Below are positions 18,303 to 26,912 of a stretch of DNA of 36,907 nucleotides, piece by piece. The notes under the pieces were generated by a model. It saw only the letters and a program-made list of their open reading frames with translations, searched no databases and was not told the origin of the DNA. A program made the translations under genes and the position numbers. Origin of the DNA: an uncultured Synechococcaceae cyanobacterium (GTDB lineage Bacteria; Cyanobacteriota; Cyanobacteriia; PCC-6307; Cyanobiaceae); assembly GCA_902634405.1 (NCBI GenBank), contig CACPJY010000015.1, positions 1-36,907 on the forward strand. Reading direction: 5' to 3'. Each line of letters opens with the position of its first letter. Position 1 is the stretch's first letter.

Positions 18303-19721
18303 GTGGCCGTGAGTAATCAACCCCCACGGCGTCATTCACTTTCGCACTTTAGAAGTGTTCCAGAAAACCCATCTGATTCTTCTTCGATGCGTGATTTGCT
18401 TCAGAGCTTGTCAAAAGAGCAACTTCAGAATCAAGAATTACTTGTTTCTTTGGTTTTCGCTCTAAGAAGTTTTACTAATTTAAACAGATTTTTAGAGCTT
18501 ATACCTGTTCTCGTGTCTCGTTTGATAGGGGCGGGTGGATCGTTGTTAGTTCCATTTCATATTGATGGTCGTTTGTGGAGAGAGCAATTACAACTTATTC
18601 CGTTAGATAAATATCCAGAGCTGATTAGGCAATTACTTGCATTTGAACCAGGGAAAATTTCTGGCTTCGCCAATGACGATGAAAAGACACTTGAAATGGA
18701 TCAGTTGGTGCAACGCCAGTTACAAGGAATGGGTGTGTTTGCAACCTCTTTAGTTTCTCGTGGAAAACATCGAGGAAGGTTGTATGTTTTTGAGCCAAAG
18801 GGTCCTTTGATTTGTAGTGAATTTCATCGGCGTTATATTCAATTAGTAGCTGATTTAACAGCAGTAGCTATAGAAAATGACTCAATCTTAAAAGAAATCA
18901 GACTTCATGAAAGAGTTGACCGACAATTGAGTACTGGAGCAGAAATTCAATCGCAACTATTACCTGACCATTGTCCAGTTATTGAAGGAATAGAGCTTGC
19001 TGCAAAATGTAGGCCTGCTTTTCAAGTAGGAGGAGATTATTATGATTTTATGCCTACTCGTCCCGAGTTAATCGGCAGTAGAAGACAAAGAGCAAGATGG
19101 GCGCTTGTGATAGGCGATGTTATGGGTAAAGGGGTTCCGGCTGGATTGCTTATGACTATGCTTAGAGGAATGTTAAGAGCGGAAGTTCTTAGTGGGTTAC
19201 CTCCTGATCGTATTTTGCATGATTTGAATCAGTTAGCTCAAGAAGATTTGTCTTATTCGCACAGATTCGTGACTCTTTTTTACTCTGATTATGATCCAAA
19301 AACAAAGAGATTACGTTATGCTAATGCAGCACATAACCCTCCTCTTATTTGGAGATCTGAGCAACGTTGTGTAAGTAGATTGGATGCACCTGGTTTGTTG
19401 ATTGGACTTCAGCAAGAGGCTGAGTATGGGTCAGGAGAAATATTTCTTGCTCCTGGCGATGTGATTTTGTACTACACAGATGGAGTTACAGAAGCTTCTG
19501 GCATTTCTGGAAATCGTTTTGATGAAGCAAGATTGATTTTGGCTTTAGAAGAAAATTGTCGAAGTGGTTTGGGAGCCCAAGAAATATTAGATCAATTATT
19601 TAACAAGTTAGATCGTTTTGTTGGCGGAGGTGACCGTCAATTAGAAGATGATGCTTCTATGGTTGTTTTAAAGGTTCCAGAAGCCATTAGGCTGCCTTCT
19701 GTATCAAATTCATTAGCCTGA
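18303..19721 (+). CDS. GAF-like plus PP2C (SpoIIE/RsbU-type) serine phosphatase
   Basis: Protein of 472 residues. Residues about 35-195 form a GAF-like sensor region ending ADLTAVAIENDSIL, followed by a short linker helix LHERVDRQLSTGAEIQSQLLP that is typical just before SpoIIE-type phosphatases. The PP2C domain shows GGDYYDF at 243-249, GDVMGKG at 271-277, YYTDGVTEASG and EDDASMVVLK, providing the metal-binding aspartates. Family members dephosphorylate anti-sigma-factor antagonists or similar STAS proteins in stress signalling; no STAS or anti-sigma gene is near, so the target is unknown. The start is GTG at 18303, with another GTG two codons on. It sits 34 nt after ftsY and 21 nt before argH. 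Confidence 0.88.
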   Translation: MAVSNQPPRRHSLSHFRSVPENPSDSSSMRDLLQSLSKEQLQNQELLVSLVFALRSFTNLNRFLELIPVLVSRLIGAGGSLLVPFHIDGRLWREQLQLIPLDKYPELIRQLLAFEPGKISGFANDDEKTLEMDQLVQRQLQGMGVFATSLVSRGKHRGRLYVFEPKGPLICSEFHRRYIQLVADLTAVAIENDSILKEIRLHERVDRQLSTGAEIQSQLLPDHCPVIEGIELAAKCRPAFQVGGDYYDFMPTRPELIGSRRQRARWALVIGDVMGKGVPAGLLMTMLRGMLRAEVLSGLPPDRILHDLNQLAQEDLSYSHRFVTLFYSDYDPKTKRLRYANAAHNPPLIWRSEQRCVSRLDAPGLLIGLQQEAEYGSGEIFLAPGDVILYYTDGVTEASGISGNRFDEARLILALEENCRSGLGAQEILDQLFNKLDRFVGGGDRQLEDDASMVVLKVPEAIRLPSVSNSLA

Positions 19722-19742
19722 TTAGGGAGTGATCATTTTGTT

Positions 19743-21149
19743 ATGGCTGAAGATTTAAAAGGAGAACCATCAGATGCTTGGAGCGAAAGGTTTGAAGAAG
19801 GCTTGAATCCCTTTATTGAAGAATTTAACGCTTCGATTGGTTTTGATATTTCCTTGCTTAACGAAGATTTGGATGGATCAATAGCTCATGTTCAGATGCT
19901 TGCTGAATGTGGCGTCATATCCGATAAAGAAGGCGTTCAGATTCAAGAAGGTCTGGAAAAAATACGATCTGATTACGAACAAAAAAAATTTCGTCCAGGC
20001 GTGGATGATGAAGATATTCATTTTGCTATAGAGCGACGTTTGATATCAATCTTGGGATCTGTTGGTAAAAAATTACATACAGGTAGGAGTAGAAATGATC
20101 AAGTCGGTACTGATCTTCGCTTATGGCTTAGAAAAAATATTGATATATTAGATCAAAAGTTAATTCATCTCCAAAAAGTATTTCTAAAGAAAGCAGAGGA
20201 GAATATTTATACATTAATACCTGGTTACACTCATCTTCAAAGAGCTCAACCACTATCTCTTGCTCACCATCTTCTCGCATATATTGAGATGTTTGGAAGA
20301 GATAGAGAGCGTCTGGCAGATGTTAGAAAAAGAGTTAATACTTCTCCACTTGGATCGGCTGCATTAGCGGGTACATCTGTAAAAATTGACAGACGAAAAA
20401 CGGCAGAAAAATTAGGTTTTGATGCTATTTATTTGAATAGTTTAGATGCTGTTAGCGATAGAGATTTTGCTATTGAATATATATCTGCAGCTTCCCTTAT
20501 AATGATTCATCTTAGTAGAATTTCTGAAGAGGTTATCCTATGGGCTTCTGACGAATTTCGATTTGTGCGTTTAACAGATCGCTGTTCTACTGGAAGTAGT
20601 TTAATGCCTCAAAAGAAGAACCCTGATGTGCCAGAATTGGTGAGGGGTAAGTGTGGAAGAGTGTTTGGACATTTACAAGCGCTACTAACTATTATGAAAG
20701 GTTTACCCCTTGCTTATAATAAGGATTTGCAAGAAGATAAAGAGGCATTGTTTGATGTTGTGAAAACGACTCAGAACTGTGTAGAAGTAATGACAATTTT
20801 ATTTCAAGAGGGTTTGGAGTTTGATGTTAAAAGTTTATCTTTAGCTGTTCACAGTGATTTTTCTAATGCAACTGATGTTGCTGATTATTTAGTTTCTAAA
20901 GATATTCCTTTTCGTGAGGCCTATCAAATTGTGGGACGACTCGTGAAGTGTTGTGTTCGTGACAAGATTTTGTTGAAGGATTTGACAATGGAGGATTGGA
21001 AGAATTTTTCAGTTGTTTTCGAAGCTGACATCTATGAGATCTTGGATCCAAAGAGGGTTGTCGCTGCTCGCATTAGTGAAGGAGGAACAGCTTTTATACG
21101 AGTTCAAGAGCAGTTAATGCGTTGGAGATCACTCCTTGAAGCCTGTTAA
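19743..21149 (+). CDS. argH: Argininosuccinate lyase
   Basis: Cleaves argininosuccinate to arginine and fumarate, the last step of arginine synthesis, in the cytoplasm. The 468 residues match the usual length. Fumarase/aspartase-superfamily motifs: TGRSRND at 113-119, THLQRAQP at 163-170 with the catalytic histidine, and the flexible loop [12 protein letters not shown] at 284-295 that carries the catalytic serine. It is the last of the nusB-ftsY-phosphatase-argH run; the RRM gene follows after a 116-nt leader that appears to have its own regulation. Confidence 0.97.
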   Translation: MAEDLKGEPSDAWSERFEEGLNPFIEEFNASIGFDISLLNEDLDGSIAHVQMLAECGVISDKEGVQIQEGLEKIRSDYEQKKFRPGVDDEDIHFAIERRLISILGSVGKKLHTGRSRNDQVGTDLRLWLRKNIDILDQKLIHLQKVFLKKAEENIYTLIPGYTHLQRAQPLSLAHHLLAYIEMFGRDRERLADVRKRVNTSPLGSAALAGTSVKIDRRKTAEKLGFDAIYLNSLDAVSDRDFAIEYISAASLIMIHLSRISEEVILWASDEFRFVRLTDRCSTGSSLMPQKKNPDVPELVRGKCGRVFGHLQALLTIMKGLPLAYNKDLQEDKEALFDVVKTTQNCVEVMTILFQEGLEFDVKSLSLAVHSDFSNATDVADYLVSKDIPFREAYQIVGRLVKCCVRDKILLKDLTMEDWKNFSVVFEADIYEILDPKRVVAARISEGGTAFIRVQEQLMRWRSLLEAC

Positions 21150-21171
21150 GAGCCATTTAATGACTCGTGCC

Positions 21172-21245
21172 GGTTTAGGCTGTTATGGTCAAAAGCTGTT
21201 TAGAGACTTTTTTGGTCCTAAACCTCTATGGCAATTTTTAGGTCC
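21172..21245 (+). promoter_or_regulatory. Candidate two-state RNA leader of the RRM gene
   Basis: Within the 116-nt argH-RRM spacer, CCTAAACC at 21217-21224 is a perfect 8-bp complement of GGTTTAGG at 21172-21179, giving a hairpin with a 37-nt loop. The same CCTAAA (21217-21222) can instead pair with TTTAGG at 21237-21242; this second hairpin extends by two G-C pairs past a T-T mismatch (21214-21222 with 21237-21245, 14-nt loop). The two structures exclude each other and end 20 nt before the GTG start. This is the arrangement of a leader switch or temperature-sensitive structure, but the transcription start is unknown and function is inferred. Confidence 0.4.
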
Positions 21246-21265
21246 AATTTTGGTTAAGTAGCAAA

Positions 21266-21775
21266 GTGAGTATTTTTGTTGGCAATTTGCCCTTCCGCGC
21301 TGAGCAGGAAGATGTGATTGAGTTGTTTGCACCTTTTGGGGAGGTAGCCAATTGTGCACTTCCTCTAGAAAGGGACACTGGTCGCAAAAGAGGTTTTGCG
21401 TTTATTGAAATGGCTGATGAAGCAGCAGAAGCGTCAGCTATCGAAGCTCTTCAAGGAGCGGAATTGATGGGACGTCCTTTAAGGATAAACAAGGCAGAGC
21501 CTAGAGGAAGTGCTCCAAGGCGTGGCGGCGGCTACGGCGGTGGCGGACGAGGTGACTACGGTGGCGGTGGTGGCTACGGAGGTGGATCAGACGCAGGGCC
21601 TTCAGCAGAGCGAGGTACTAACTCTGATCGTGGTTCTGGAGCTCGTGACTGGGAAGATCGTAGTTACGGGAATAATTCTTCTGATGCTCATGATGAGGGT
21701 CGTAGCAGACGTAGAAGGGGTACTGCTTCAGAAGAAACATCCACTGATAATGGATATACAGGAGCCGAAGGATAG
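21266..21775 (+). CDS. Glycine-rich RRM RNA-binding protein
   Basis: Cyanobacterial Rbp-type protein of 169 residues. One RRM occupies about 1-78: RNP2 is IFVGNL at 3-8 and RNP1 is RKRGFAFIEM at 40-49, both with the aromatic residues that stack on RNA. The C-terminal part begins with a Gly/Tyr-rich stretch (GGGYGGGGRGDYGGGGGYGG at 87-106), followed by a Ser/Asp/Arg-rich polar tail, an extension more elaborate than the short glycine tail of many Rbp proteins. Rbp proteins bind mRNA, are often cold-induced, and in some cyanobacteria localise thylakoid mRNAs. The start is GTG, fixed by the immediate SIFVGNL. dusA is convergent, 14 nt beyond the stop. Confidence 0.93.
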   Translation: MSIFVGNLPFRAEQEDVIELFAPFGEVANCALPLERDTGRKRGFAFIEMADEAAEASAIEALQGAELMGRPLRINKAEPRGSAPRRGGGYGGGGRGDYGGGGGYGGGSDAGPSAERGTNSDRGSGARDWEDRSYGNNSSDAHDEGRSRRRRGTASEETSTDNGYTGAEG

Positions 21776-21789
21776 TTTTAGCTGTTTAT

Positions 21790-22794
21790 TTAAAGCCCAA
21801 GATTCTCAAGCTTCTTAGCAGCTGATTCAAGGGCTTTTAGATCGGCATTCTTTGCTTGTGCTTCTTGACTAAGTTCATATCTCCATTTTTTTGCACCTTG
21901 CACCCCTTCAACTAGGTTGATCAAGTGTTTAGCGATATCCCAAAGCTTTCCATTTCTTCTTAGGTGTGCTTCTGCATAGGGCAAAATTTGTTTGATAGCA
22001 CCTGATGCATTAATTGAGGATGGTTTGGCATTAAAGATCAATTCATCAATTTTTTTCCATCTAAGGGGATGTTGATAAGCAGCTCTTCCAACCATTGCGC
22101 CATCACAAGTTTTTAAAATTTTCAAGCATTCATCTACATTGTTAATACCTCCATTCAATTCTATTAATAAGTGAGGCCTTTGTTTTTTTAGGTGAAAAAC
22201 TCTTGAATATTCAAGAGGTGGTATTGATCTATTTTGCTTAGGATTTAGTCCTTTTAATATTGCTTTTCTTGCATGAATTACAAACCTTTTTGCACCAGCC
22301 GCCGCCACTTGGTCTACAAATGAAATAAGTAATTCATCGCTATCTAGTTCATCAATTCCTATACGATGTTTTATTGTGACAGGAATATTCGTTGCAGAAC
22401 TCATTGCTTCGATGCATTTGGCAACAAGTTTTGGTTGAGCCATAAGACAAGCTCCGAAATTTCCAGCGCTTACTTTCGAACTTGGACAGCCAACATTTAA
22501 ATTAATTTCGTCATAACCCCAATCTTCCGCAATTTTTGCTGCCTCAGTTAAGAGTTTTGGATCGTTCCCCCCTACTTGAAGAGAAATGGGATGTTCAATT
22601 TCATCAAAATCTAGAAATTTATTTTTTGATTTACTGTGATGTAATGCTTGAGAAACTACCATTTCTGTATAGAGCAAAGATTGACTGGTTATTTGTCTTA
22701 AAAGCACTCTGAAGTGTCTATCTGTACAGTCAAGCATTGGTGCAACGCTAAACAGATGTGGCCTTAAGGTTTTTTTAGAAGTTTCTAAGCTCAT
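21790..22794 (-). CDS. dusA: tRNA-dihydrouridine synthase A
   Basis: FMN enzyme that reduces uridines in the tRNA D-loop. The 334 residues begin SVAPMLDCTDRHFR (16-29), the FMN-binding DusA signature, and contain the catalytic Cys103 in NLNVGCPSSKV, LYTEMVV, FVIHARKAILKGLNPKQNR (split over the substrate loop) and the phosphate-binding NGGI and GAMVGRAAYQHP. LNPKQNRSIPPL is specific to the DusA branch rather than DusB/NifR3. It is a single gene on the minus strand, converging on the RRM gene and divergent from msrB across 58 bp (22795-22852). Confidence 0.95.
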   Translation of the reverse strand: MSLETSKKTLRPHLFSVAPMLDCTDRHFRVLLRQITSQSLLYTEMVVSQALHHSKSKNKFLDFDEIEHPISLQVGGNDPKLLTEAAKIAEDWGYDEINLNVGCPSSKVSAGNFGACLMAQPKLVAKCIEAMSSATNIPVTIKHRIGIDELDSDELLISFVDQVAAAGAKRFVIHARKAILKGLNPKQNRSIPPLEYSRVFHLKKQRPHLLIELNGGINNVDECLKILKTCDGAMVGRAAYQHPLRWKKIDELIFNAKPSSINASGAIKQILPYAEAHLRRNGKLWDIAKHLINLVEGVQGAKKWRYELSQEAQAKNADLKALESAAKKLENLGL

Positions 22795-22852
22795 GCTTCA
22801 ATCTTTTTATTAAATGAGGATTTTCCTCAGTCAGATTTTTGGTATATCTTGA

Positions 22853-23362
22853 ATGAAACGCAAAATTTTTCCAATTTTCCATCGACGTTCTTTTCTTTTT
22901 GTTTTTTTAGCAGGGCTGATGGCTTTTTTTTCTTGGCCTCTTAAAGTTTTTTCAGCTTCAAAGGCTTCTACCTCCGATTGGAGTTTGTCAAATTCTGATT
23001 GGAGAATAAGGCTTTCTTCAGAAGCATATTCTGTTTTGCGTGAAGAAGGTACTGAGCCTCCTTTTTCCAGTCCGCTTAATAGCGAAAAGCGTAAAGGGAT
23101 TTACCATTGTGCAGGTTGTGATTTGGCACTCTTTTCATCTGAAACAAAGTATGAAAGTGGTACTGGGTGGCCAAGTTTTTGGCAGCCTTTAAGCAATGCC
23201 ATTGCGACTAAGCTTGACTTTAAATTGATTGTTCCAAGGACTGAATATCACTGCCTGCGGTGTGGAGGGCACCAAGGGCATGTCTTTGATGATGGCCCTA
23301 GGCCAACAGGTAAACGCTACTGCAATAACGGAGTTGCTCTTATCTTCCGACCCGAAATTTGA
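22853..23362 (+). CDS. msrB: Exported methionine-R-sulfoxide reductase B
   Basis: Reduces the R form of methionine sulfoxide in oxidised proteins. In this 169-residue protein the MsrB domain spans about 50-167: zinc ligands C86/C89 (CAGC) and C134/C137 (CLRC), substrate Trp in GWPSFW (105-110), the His-rich GGHQGHVF, and the catalytic Cys157 in KRYCNNG. An N-terminal extension reads RRSFLFVFLAGLMAFF then KVFSASKA: an RR pair at 11-12 followed by SFLF and an AxA-like cleavage region resembles a twin-arginine signal, though the usual K after FL is absent, so Sec export is also possible. Export would place it in the lumen or periplasm, unlike the cytoplasmic E. coli MsrB. The next gene overlaps its 3' end in another frame. 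Confidence 0.93.
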   Translation: MKRKIFPIFHRRSFLFVFLAGLMAFFSWPLKVFSASKASTSDWSLSNSDWRIRLSSEAYSVLREEGTEPPFSSPLNSEKRKGIYHCAGCDLALFSSETKYESGTGWPSFWQPLSNAIATKLDFKLIVPRTEYHCLRCGGHQGHVFDDGPRPTGKRYCNNGVALIFRPEI

Positions 23363-24584
23363 TTTGATTGTTATTGGAGGTGGTGCTGCAGGCTATATGG
23401 CTGCAATTACTGCTGCAGAGGAAGGTGCGTCTTCTGTATTGCTTTTGGAGGCCACTGAAAAGCCTCTTGAAAAGGTTCGCATTAGTGGAGGTGGTCGTTG
23501 CAATGTCACTCATGCTTGTTGGAATCCATCTTTTTTAGTTGAGAACTATCCCAGAGGGAGATTGCCTTTATTGGGACCATTCAGTCGTTTCGCTACTGGT
23601 GACGCGGTTGGCTGGTTTCATGATCATGGGCTTGATTTGATTGAAGAGCCAGATGGTCGAATGTTTCCAGAAGCAAACACTTCTTTAGCCGTTATCTCTT
23701 GTTTAAAAGATGCAGCGAAAGCTGCGGGGGTAATTTTGAAATCTAAATTTCGCGTGATAAAAATCATTAATGACAGAGGTTGTGGCCATTTTTGGATTTA
23801 TTCTCGAGGTGAAAATCCTTTGCGAACTAATAAACTTATATTGGCTACAGGAAGTCATCCTACTGGAATTAAAATAGCTGCAGATTTGGGACACAAAATT
23901 GTCCCTCCTCTGCCTTCATTGTTTACGCTTGCTTTAGATGCACCTTTATTGTGCAACTGTAGAGGAATTTCTTTAGACTCTGTTTCTCTAAGATTAACTA
24001 TTGCGGAGAAGAATTTCGAGCAAATAGGTAGTATCTTGATTACTCATTGGGGCCTCAGTGGCCCTGCTGTGTTGCGTTTAACTGCCTTTGCGGCAGTTGC
24101 ATTTAAAGACATTAATTATCGCTCTGAATTGACTGTTAATTGGTTGACAAAATGGAGTAGAGTTGATGCAGAAAATGTTTTAAAGACTTTTAGATATAAA
24201 GAGGCTAGACGTGATTTATTAACAGCAAGACCGTTTAAACACTTGCCTAAAAGAATATGGAATGTTTTATTGCAACAAGCACAAATTGACCCAAGGGTTA
24301 AATGGTCTGATTTGACATCTAAAGCTGAGTTGAAATTATTAAATGTATTATTCACTAGTAAGTACAAGATCATTGGTAAAGGCCCCTTTGGGGAAGAGTT
24401 TGTTACCGCAGGTGGTGTTGATTTATCTCAGGTTAATCTTGCGAAAATGGAGAGCAGGATATGTCCCGGATTGTTTTTTGCTGGAGAAATTCTTGATGTA
24501 GATGGCGTGACTGGTGGCTTTAATTTTCAGCATTGTTGGACTAGTGGCTGGTTAGCAGGTTTGTCTATAGCAAAATCTTTGTAG
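23334..24584 (+). CDS. HI0933-family FAD-binding oxidoreductase
   Basis: Flavoprotein of about 416 residues from the TTG at 23334. The Rossmann motif FDLIVIGGGAAGYMAAITAA lies near the N-terminus, followed by the family signature KVRISGGGRCNVTH, the segment LPSLFTLAL, GEEFVTAGGVDLSQVN, and the C-terminal FAD contact GLFFAGEILDVDGVTGGFN. These are diagnostic of the HI0933/YhiN family, sometimes annotated as aminoacetone oxidase or BaiN-like; the substrate in cyanobacteria is unknown. The start is uncertain: the frame is open upstream, with ATG codons at 23289, 23292 and 23229, but those add residues that translate the MsrB active-site coding region in another frame. With the TTG, overlap with msrB is 29 nt, suggesting coupling. 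Confidence 0.88.
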   Translation: MLLSSDPKFDLIVIGGGAAGYMAAITAAEEGASSVLLLEATEKPLEKVRISGGGRCNVTHACWNPSFLVENYPRGRLPLLGPFSRFATGDAVGWFHDHGLDLIEEPDGRMFPEANTSLAVISCLKDAAKAAGVILKSKFRVIKIINDRGCGHFWIYSRGENPLRTNKLILATGSHPTGIKIAADLGHKIVPPLPSLFTLALDAPLLCNCRGISLDSVSLRLTIAEKNFEQIGSILITHWGLSGPAVLRLTAFAAVAFKDINYRSELTVNWLTKWSRVDAENVLKTFRYKEARRDLLTARPFKHLPKRIWNVLLQQAQIDPRVKWSDLTSKAELKLLNVLFTSKYKIIGKGPFGEEFVTAGGVDLSQVNLAKMESRICPGLFFAGEILDVDGVTGGFNFQHCWTSGWLAGLSIAKSL

Positions 24585-24739
24585 ATTGTGCACAGCTAAA
24601 AATTTTTAAACGGATTGTTTTAGATGGCTTTTTTTTAGTCTTTTGTAAGTAATAAGGTCTAGAGGTGCGGGCTTCCGTGCTTGTCTTATGCGACTATTCT
24701 CATTCAAAATGTATTTATACAGATCTTCAATTCACCAGC

Positions 24740-25492
24740 ATGAGTGACGACGTCCAAAACCCGCCTCAAGAATCTGGTGTTGATGAAGCCGAGGTGACTG
24801 ATACAAGTCGAGTCGAAGAATCAGTCTCCTCTGAGCCCAGCATTGCAAATATTTCTGCCTCTAACGAAGCTGATGACCTTGATCAGAATCCGAATACATC
24901 GGAAGTGCCCAGTCAGGCTGATAATGAGGCTCGTTTATTGCAATTAGAAAAAGAATATTCTGCTCTTAGAGAAGAACATGAAACTCTTCGAAGTCAATAC
25001 ATGAGGATAGCGGCTGATTTTGATAATTTTCGAAAACGTCAGAGCAGAGACCAAGATGATTTGAGATTGCAATTAACTTGTTCTACACTTAGTGAAATAC
25101 TTCCCATTGTTGATAATTTTGAACGTGCTAGACAGCAATTGACACCTCAGGGAGAAGAGGCTCAATCTTTACATCGCAGCTATCAAGGTCTTTATAAACA
25201 GTTAGTTGAGGTCTTAAAGCAATTAGGTGTAGCGCCTATGAGAGTTGTAGGTCAGGTGTTTGACCCTAATTTGCATGAGGCGGTTTTAAGAGAACCTAGC
25301 GATGAACAAGCTGAAGATTTGATTATTGAGGAATTGCAGCGTGGTTACCATTTAAATGGACGTGTATTGCGTCATGCTTTGGTTAAGGTTTCCATGGGAC
25401 CAACTTCAACTGAGTCTCAATCTTCTCAACAATCTGATGAAACTTCTCAAGAGGATTTAGATGATGCCTCTAATGCTTCTCAGTCAACCTAG
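24740..25492 (+). CDS. grpE: Nucleotide exchange factor GrpE
   Basis: Cochaperone that releases ADP from DnaK. From the ATG at 24740 (250 residues) the protein has an acidic, Ser/Glu-rich N-terminus (1-70), a long helix [20 protein letters not shown], the GrpE signature [28 protein letters not shown], and the beta domain [16 protein letters not shown] with the final [16 protein letters not shown]. The tail is Ser/Gln/Asp-rich. The frame stays open to a GTG at 24665, but the added residues do not look like GrpE. The 155-bp upstream spacer (24585-24739) shows no CIRCE element (TTAGCACTC repeat), so HrcA control is not visible. dnaJ follows after 47 nt. Confidence 0.95.
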   Translation: MSDDVQNPPQESGVDEAEVTDTSRVEESVSSEPSIANISASNEADDLDQNPNTSEVPSQADNEARLLQLEKEYSALREEHETLRSQYMRIAADFDNFRKRQSRDQDDLRLQLTCSTLSEILPIVDNFERARQQLTPQGEEAQSLHRSYQGLYKQLVEVLKQLGVAPMRVVGQVFDPNLHEAVLREPSDEQAEDLIIEELQRGYHLNGRVLRHALVKVSMGPTSTESQSSQQSDETSQEDLDDASNASQST

Positions 25493-25539
25493 TGGTTTTA
25501 TGAAATGGGATTTTCGGTTGATGAGGTTTTAAGTAACTG

Positions 25540-26670
25540 ATGGCTGACTTTTATGAGCTCTTAGGTGTCAGTAGAGATGCTGATAATGACACCCTGAAAA
25601 GGGCATATAGACGTTTGGCGCGTCAATACCATCCTGATATAAATAAAGATCCTGGAGCAGAGGATCGATTTAAAGAAATTGGCAGGGCTTATGAGGTATT
25701 GGGTGATCCGCAATCTCGTGCAAGATATGATCAATTTGGAGAAGCGGGTCTTGGTGGTGCTGCTGGCATGCCTGATATGGGGGATATGGGGGGATTTGCA
25801 GATTTATTTGAGACTTTCTTTAGTGGTTTTGGTGGTGCTGGCCCAGGTGCTGGTCGGTCTCAGCGACGAGGACCGCAACAAGGAGATGATCTCCGTTATG
25901 ATCTAACTATTGAGTTTGATCAGGCTGTCTTTGGGCAGGAAAGAGAAATAAAAGTCCCTCATTTGGAAACTTGTAATACTTGTGGTGGAAGTGGTGCAAA
26001 ATCAGGAACTGGTCCTTCTCAATGCACTACATGTGGAGGAGTGGGTCAGGTAAGGCGTGCTACTAGAACTCCCTTTGGAAGTTTTACTCAGGTTGCAGAA
26101 TGTCCTAATTGTGGTGGTACAGGACAGGTGATTGCTGATCCTTGCGGTTCTTGTGGAGGTCAGGGAGTGGCGCAGGTTAGAAAGAAACTTCGAATTAATA
26201 TTCCACCTGGGGTTGATACAGGAACTCGTTTAAGGGTTGCCGGTGAGGGAAATGCTGGTTTAAGAGGAGCACCATCAGGAGATTTGTATGTTTTTTTAAA
26301 AGTTAAAAATCATCCAAAATTAGACCGCAAAGGTTTAACAGTGTTTTCGGAAGTGACTATTAGTTATTTACAAGCGATTCTTGGAGACACCATAGAAGTA
26401 GAGACAGTGGATGGACCAACCAGCCTAGAGATTCCTGTAGGGACGCAGCCCAATGCTTTACTTAGTTTAGAAAACAAAGGTATTCCAAAATTAGGAAACC
26501 CAGTAGCCAGAGGCAATCATCAAATAACAATTAATATAAAAATCCCAGATCGATTATCTGATGATGAGAGAACTTTACTAGAGGAATTAGCTGTTCATTA
26601 CTCAGCGAGGGGTAAGCAACATCATCACCATAAGAGTGGTCTCTTTGCAAGATTATTTGGTCAAAAATGA
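25540..26670 (+). CDS. dnaJ: Chaperone DnaJ (type I Hsp40)
   Basis: J-domain cochaperone stimulating DnaK ATPase and presenting unfolded substrates. The 376 residues contain the J domain (1-68, HPD at 31-33), a Gly/Phe/Met-rich linker (70-110), and four CxxCGG zinc-finger units with Cys pairs at 145/148, 162/165, 188/191 and 202/205, then the two C-terminal beta-barrel domains. All elements of a full class I DnaJ are present. The C-terminus carries an unusual HHHH run before [12 protein letters not shown]. Its stop overlaps the next start as ATGA (4 nt). dnaK itself is not in the window. Confidence 0.97.
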   Translation: MADFYELLGVSRDADNDTLKRAYRRLARQYHPDINKDPGAEDRFKEIGRAYEVLGDPQSRARYDQFGEAGLGGAAGMPDMGDMGGFADLFETFFSGFGGAGPGAGRSQRRGPQQGDDLRYDLTIEFDQAVFGQEREIKVPHLETCNTCGGSGAKSGTGPSQCTTCGGVGQVRRATRTPFGSFTQVAECPNCGGTGQVIADPCGSCGGQGVAQVRKKLRINIPPGVDTGTRLRVAGEGNAGLRGAPSGDLYVFLKVKNHPKLDRKGLTVFSEVTISYLQAILGDTIEVETVDGPTSLEIPVGTQPNALLSLENKGIPKLGNPVARGNHQITINIKIPDRLSDDERTLLEELAVHYSARGKQHHHHKSGLFARLFGQK

Positions 26671-26912
26671 TCCTAGAAGTAAATACTTTTTCTGACTATT
26701 TGGATTTAAGAGGAACGCCTTGTCCTTTGAACTTTATTCGTTGTCGTCTGGCTCTGAAAAAACTTGAATCACGAGCAACTTTGAAAGTTGATTTGGATAA
26801 AGGAGAACCTGAATTGATGGTCATATCAGGACTTAGAAAAGCAGGCCATCAAGTTGAAATTTTAGAGAGTTCTCCCAATTCGCTGACCTTAAAGGTAATC
26901 AAGATTGGTTGA
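26667..26912 (+). CDS. TusA/SirA-like sulfurtransferase family protein
   Basis: Small cytoplasmic protein of 81 residues with the TusA beta-alpha-beta-alpha-beta-beta layout: [19 protein letters not shown] (12-30) then a basic helix and the segments [15 protein letters not shown] and LTLKVIKIG. The active-site cysteine of the family is Cys19. The canonical CPxP motif reads CPLN here, with Asn in place of the second proline. Family members carry persulfide sulphur for tRNA thiolation and cofactor synthesis. No mnm or tus genes lie near; instead it is coupled by overlaps to dnaJ (4 nt) and rsgA (8 nt), which suggests shared expression rather than shared function. Confidence 0.85.
   Translation: MILEVNTFSDYLDLRGTPCPLNFIRCRLALKKLESRATLKVDLDKGEPELMVISGLRKAGHQVEILESSPNSLTLKVIKIG

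Noticed and set aside
21510-21818. Alternative-frame protein over the glycine-rich tail of the RRM gene
   Set aside because: It is the out-of-frame reading of GGN-repeat codons, giving Val/Ala-rich sequence; the RRM frame is clearly the real one.
21792-21837. AAAGCCC ... GGGCTTTT inverted repeat after the RRM gene as a terminator
   Set aside because: The 7-bp stem encloses a 32-nt loop with no good internal pairing and lies within dusA coding; too weak to call.
24585-24739. CIRCE-type heat-shock operator before grpE
   Set aside because: No TTAGCACTC-N9-GAGTGCTAA or near match was found; only a short AT-rich palindrome AAAAATTTTT near 24599-24608.
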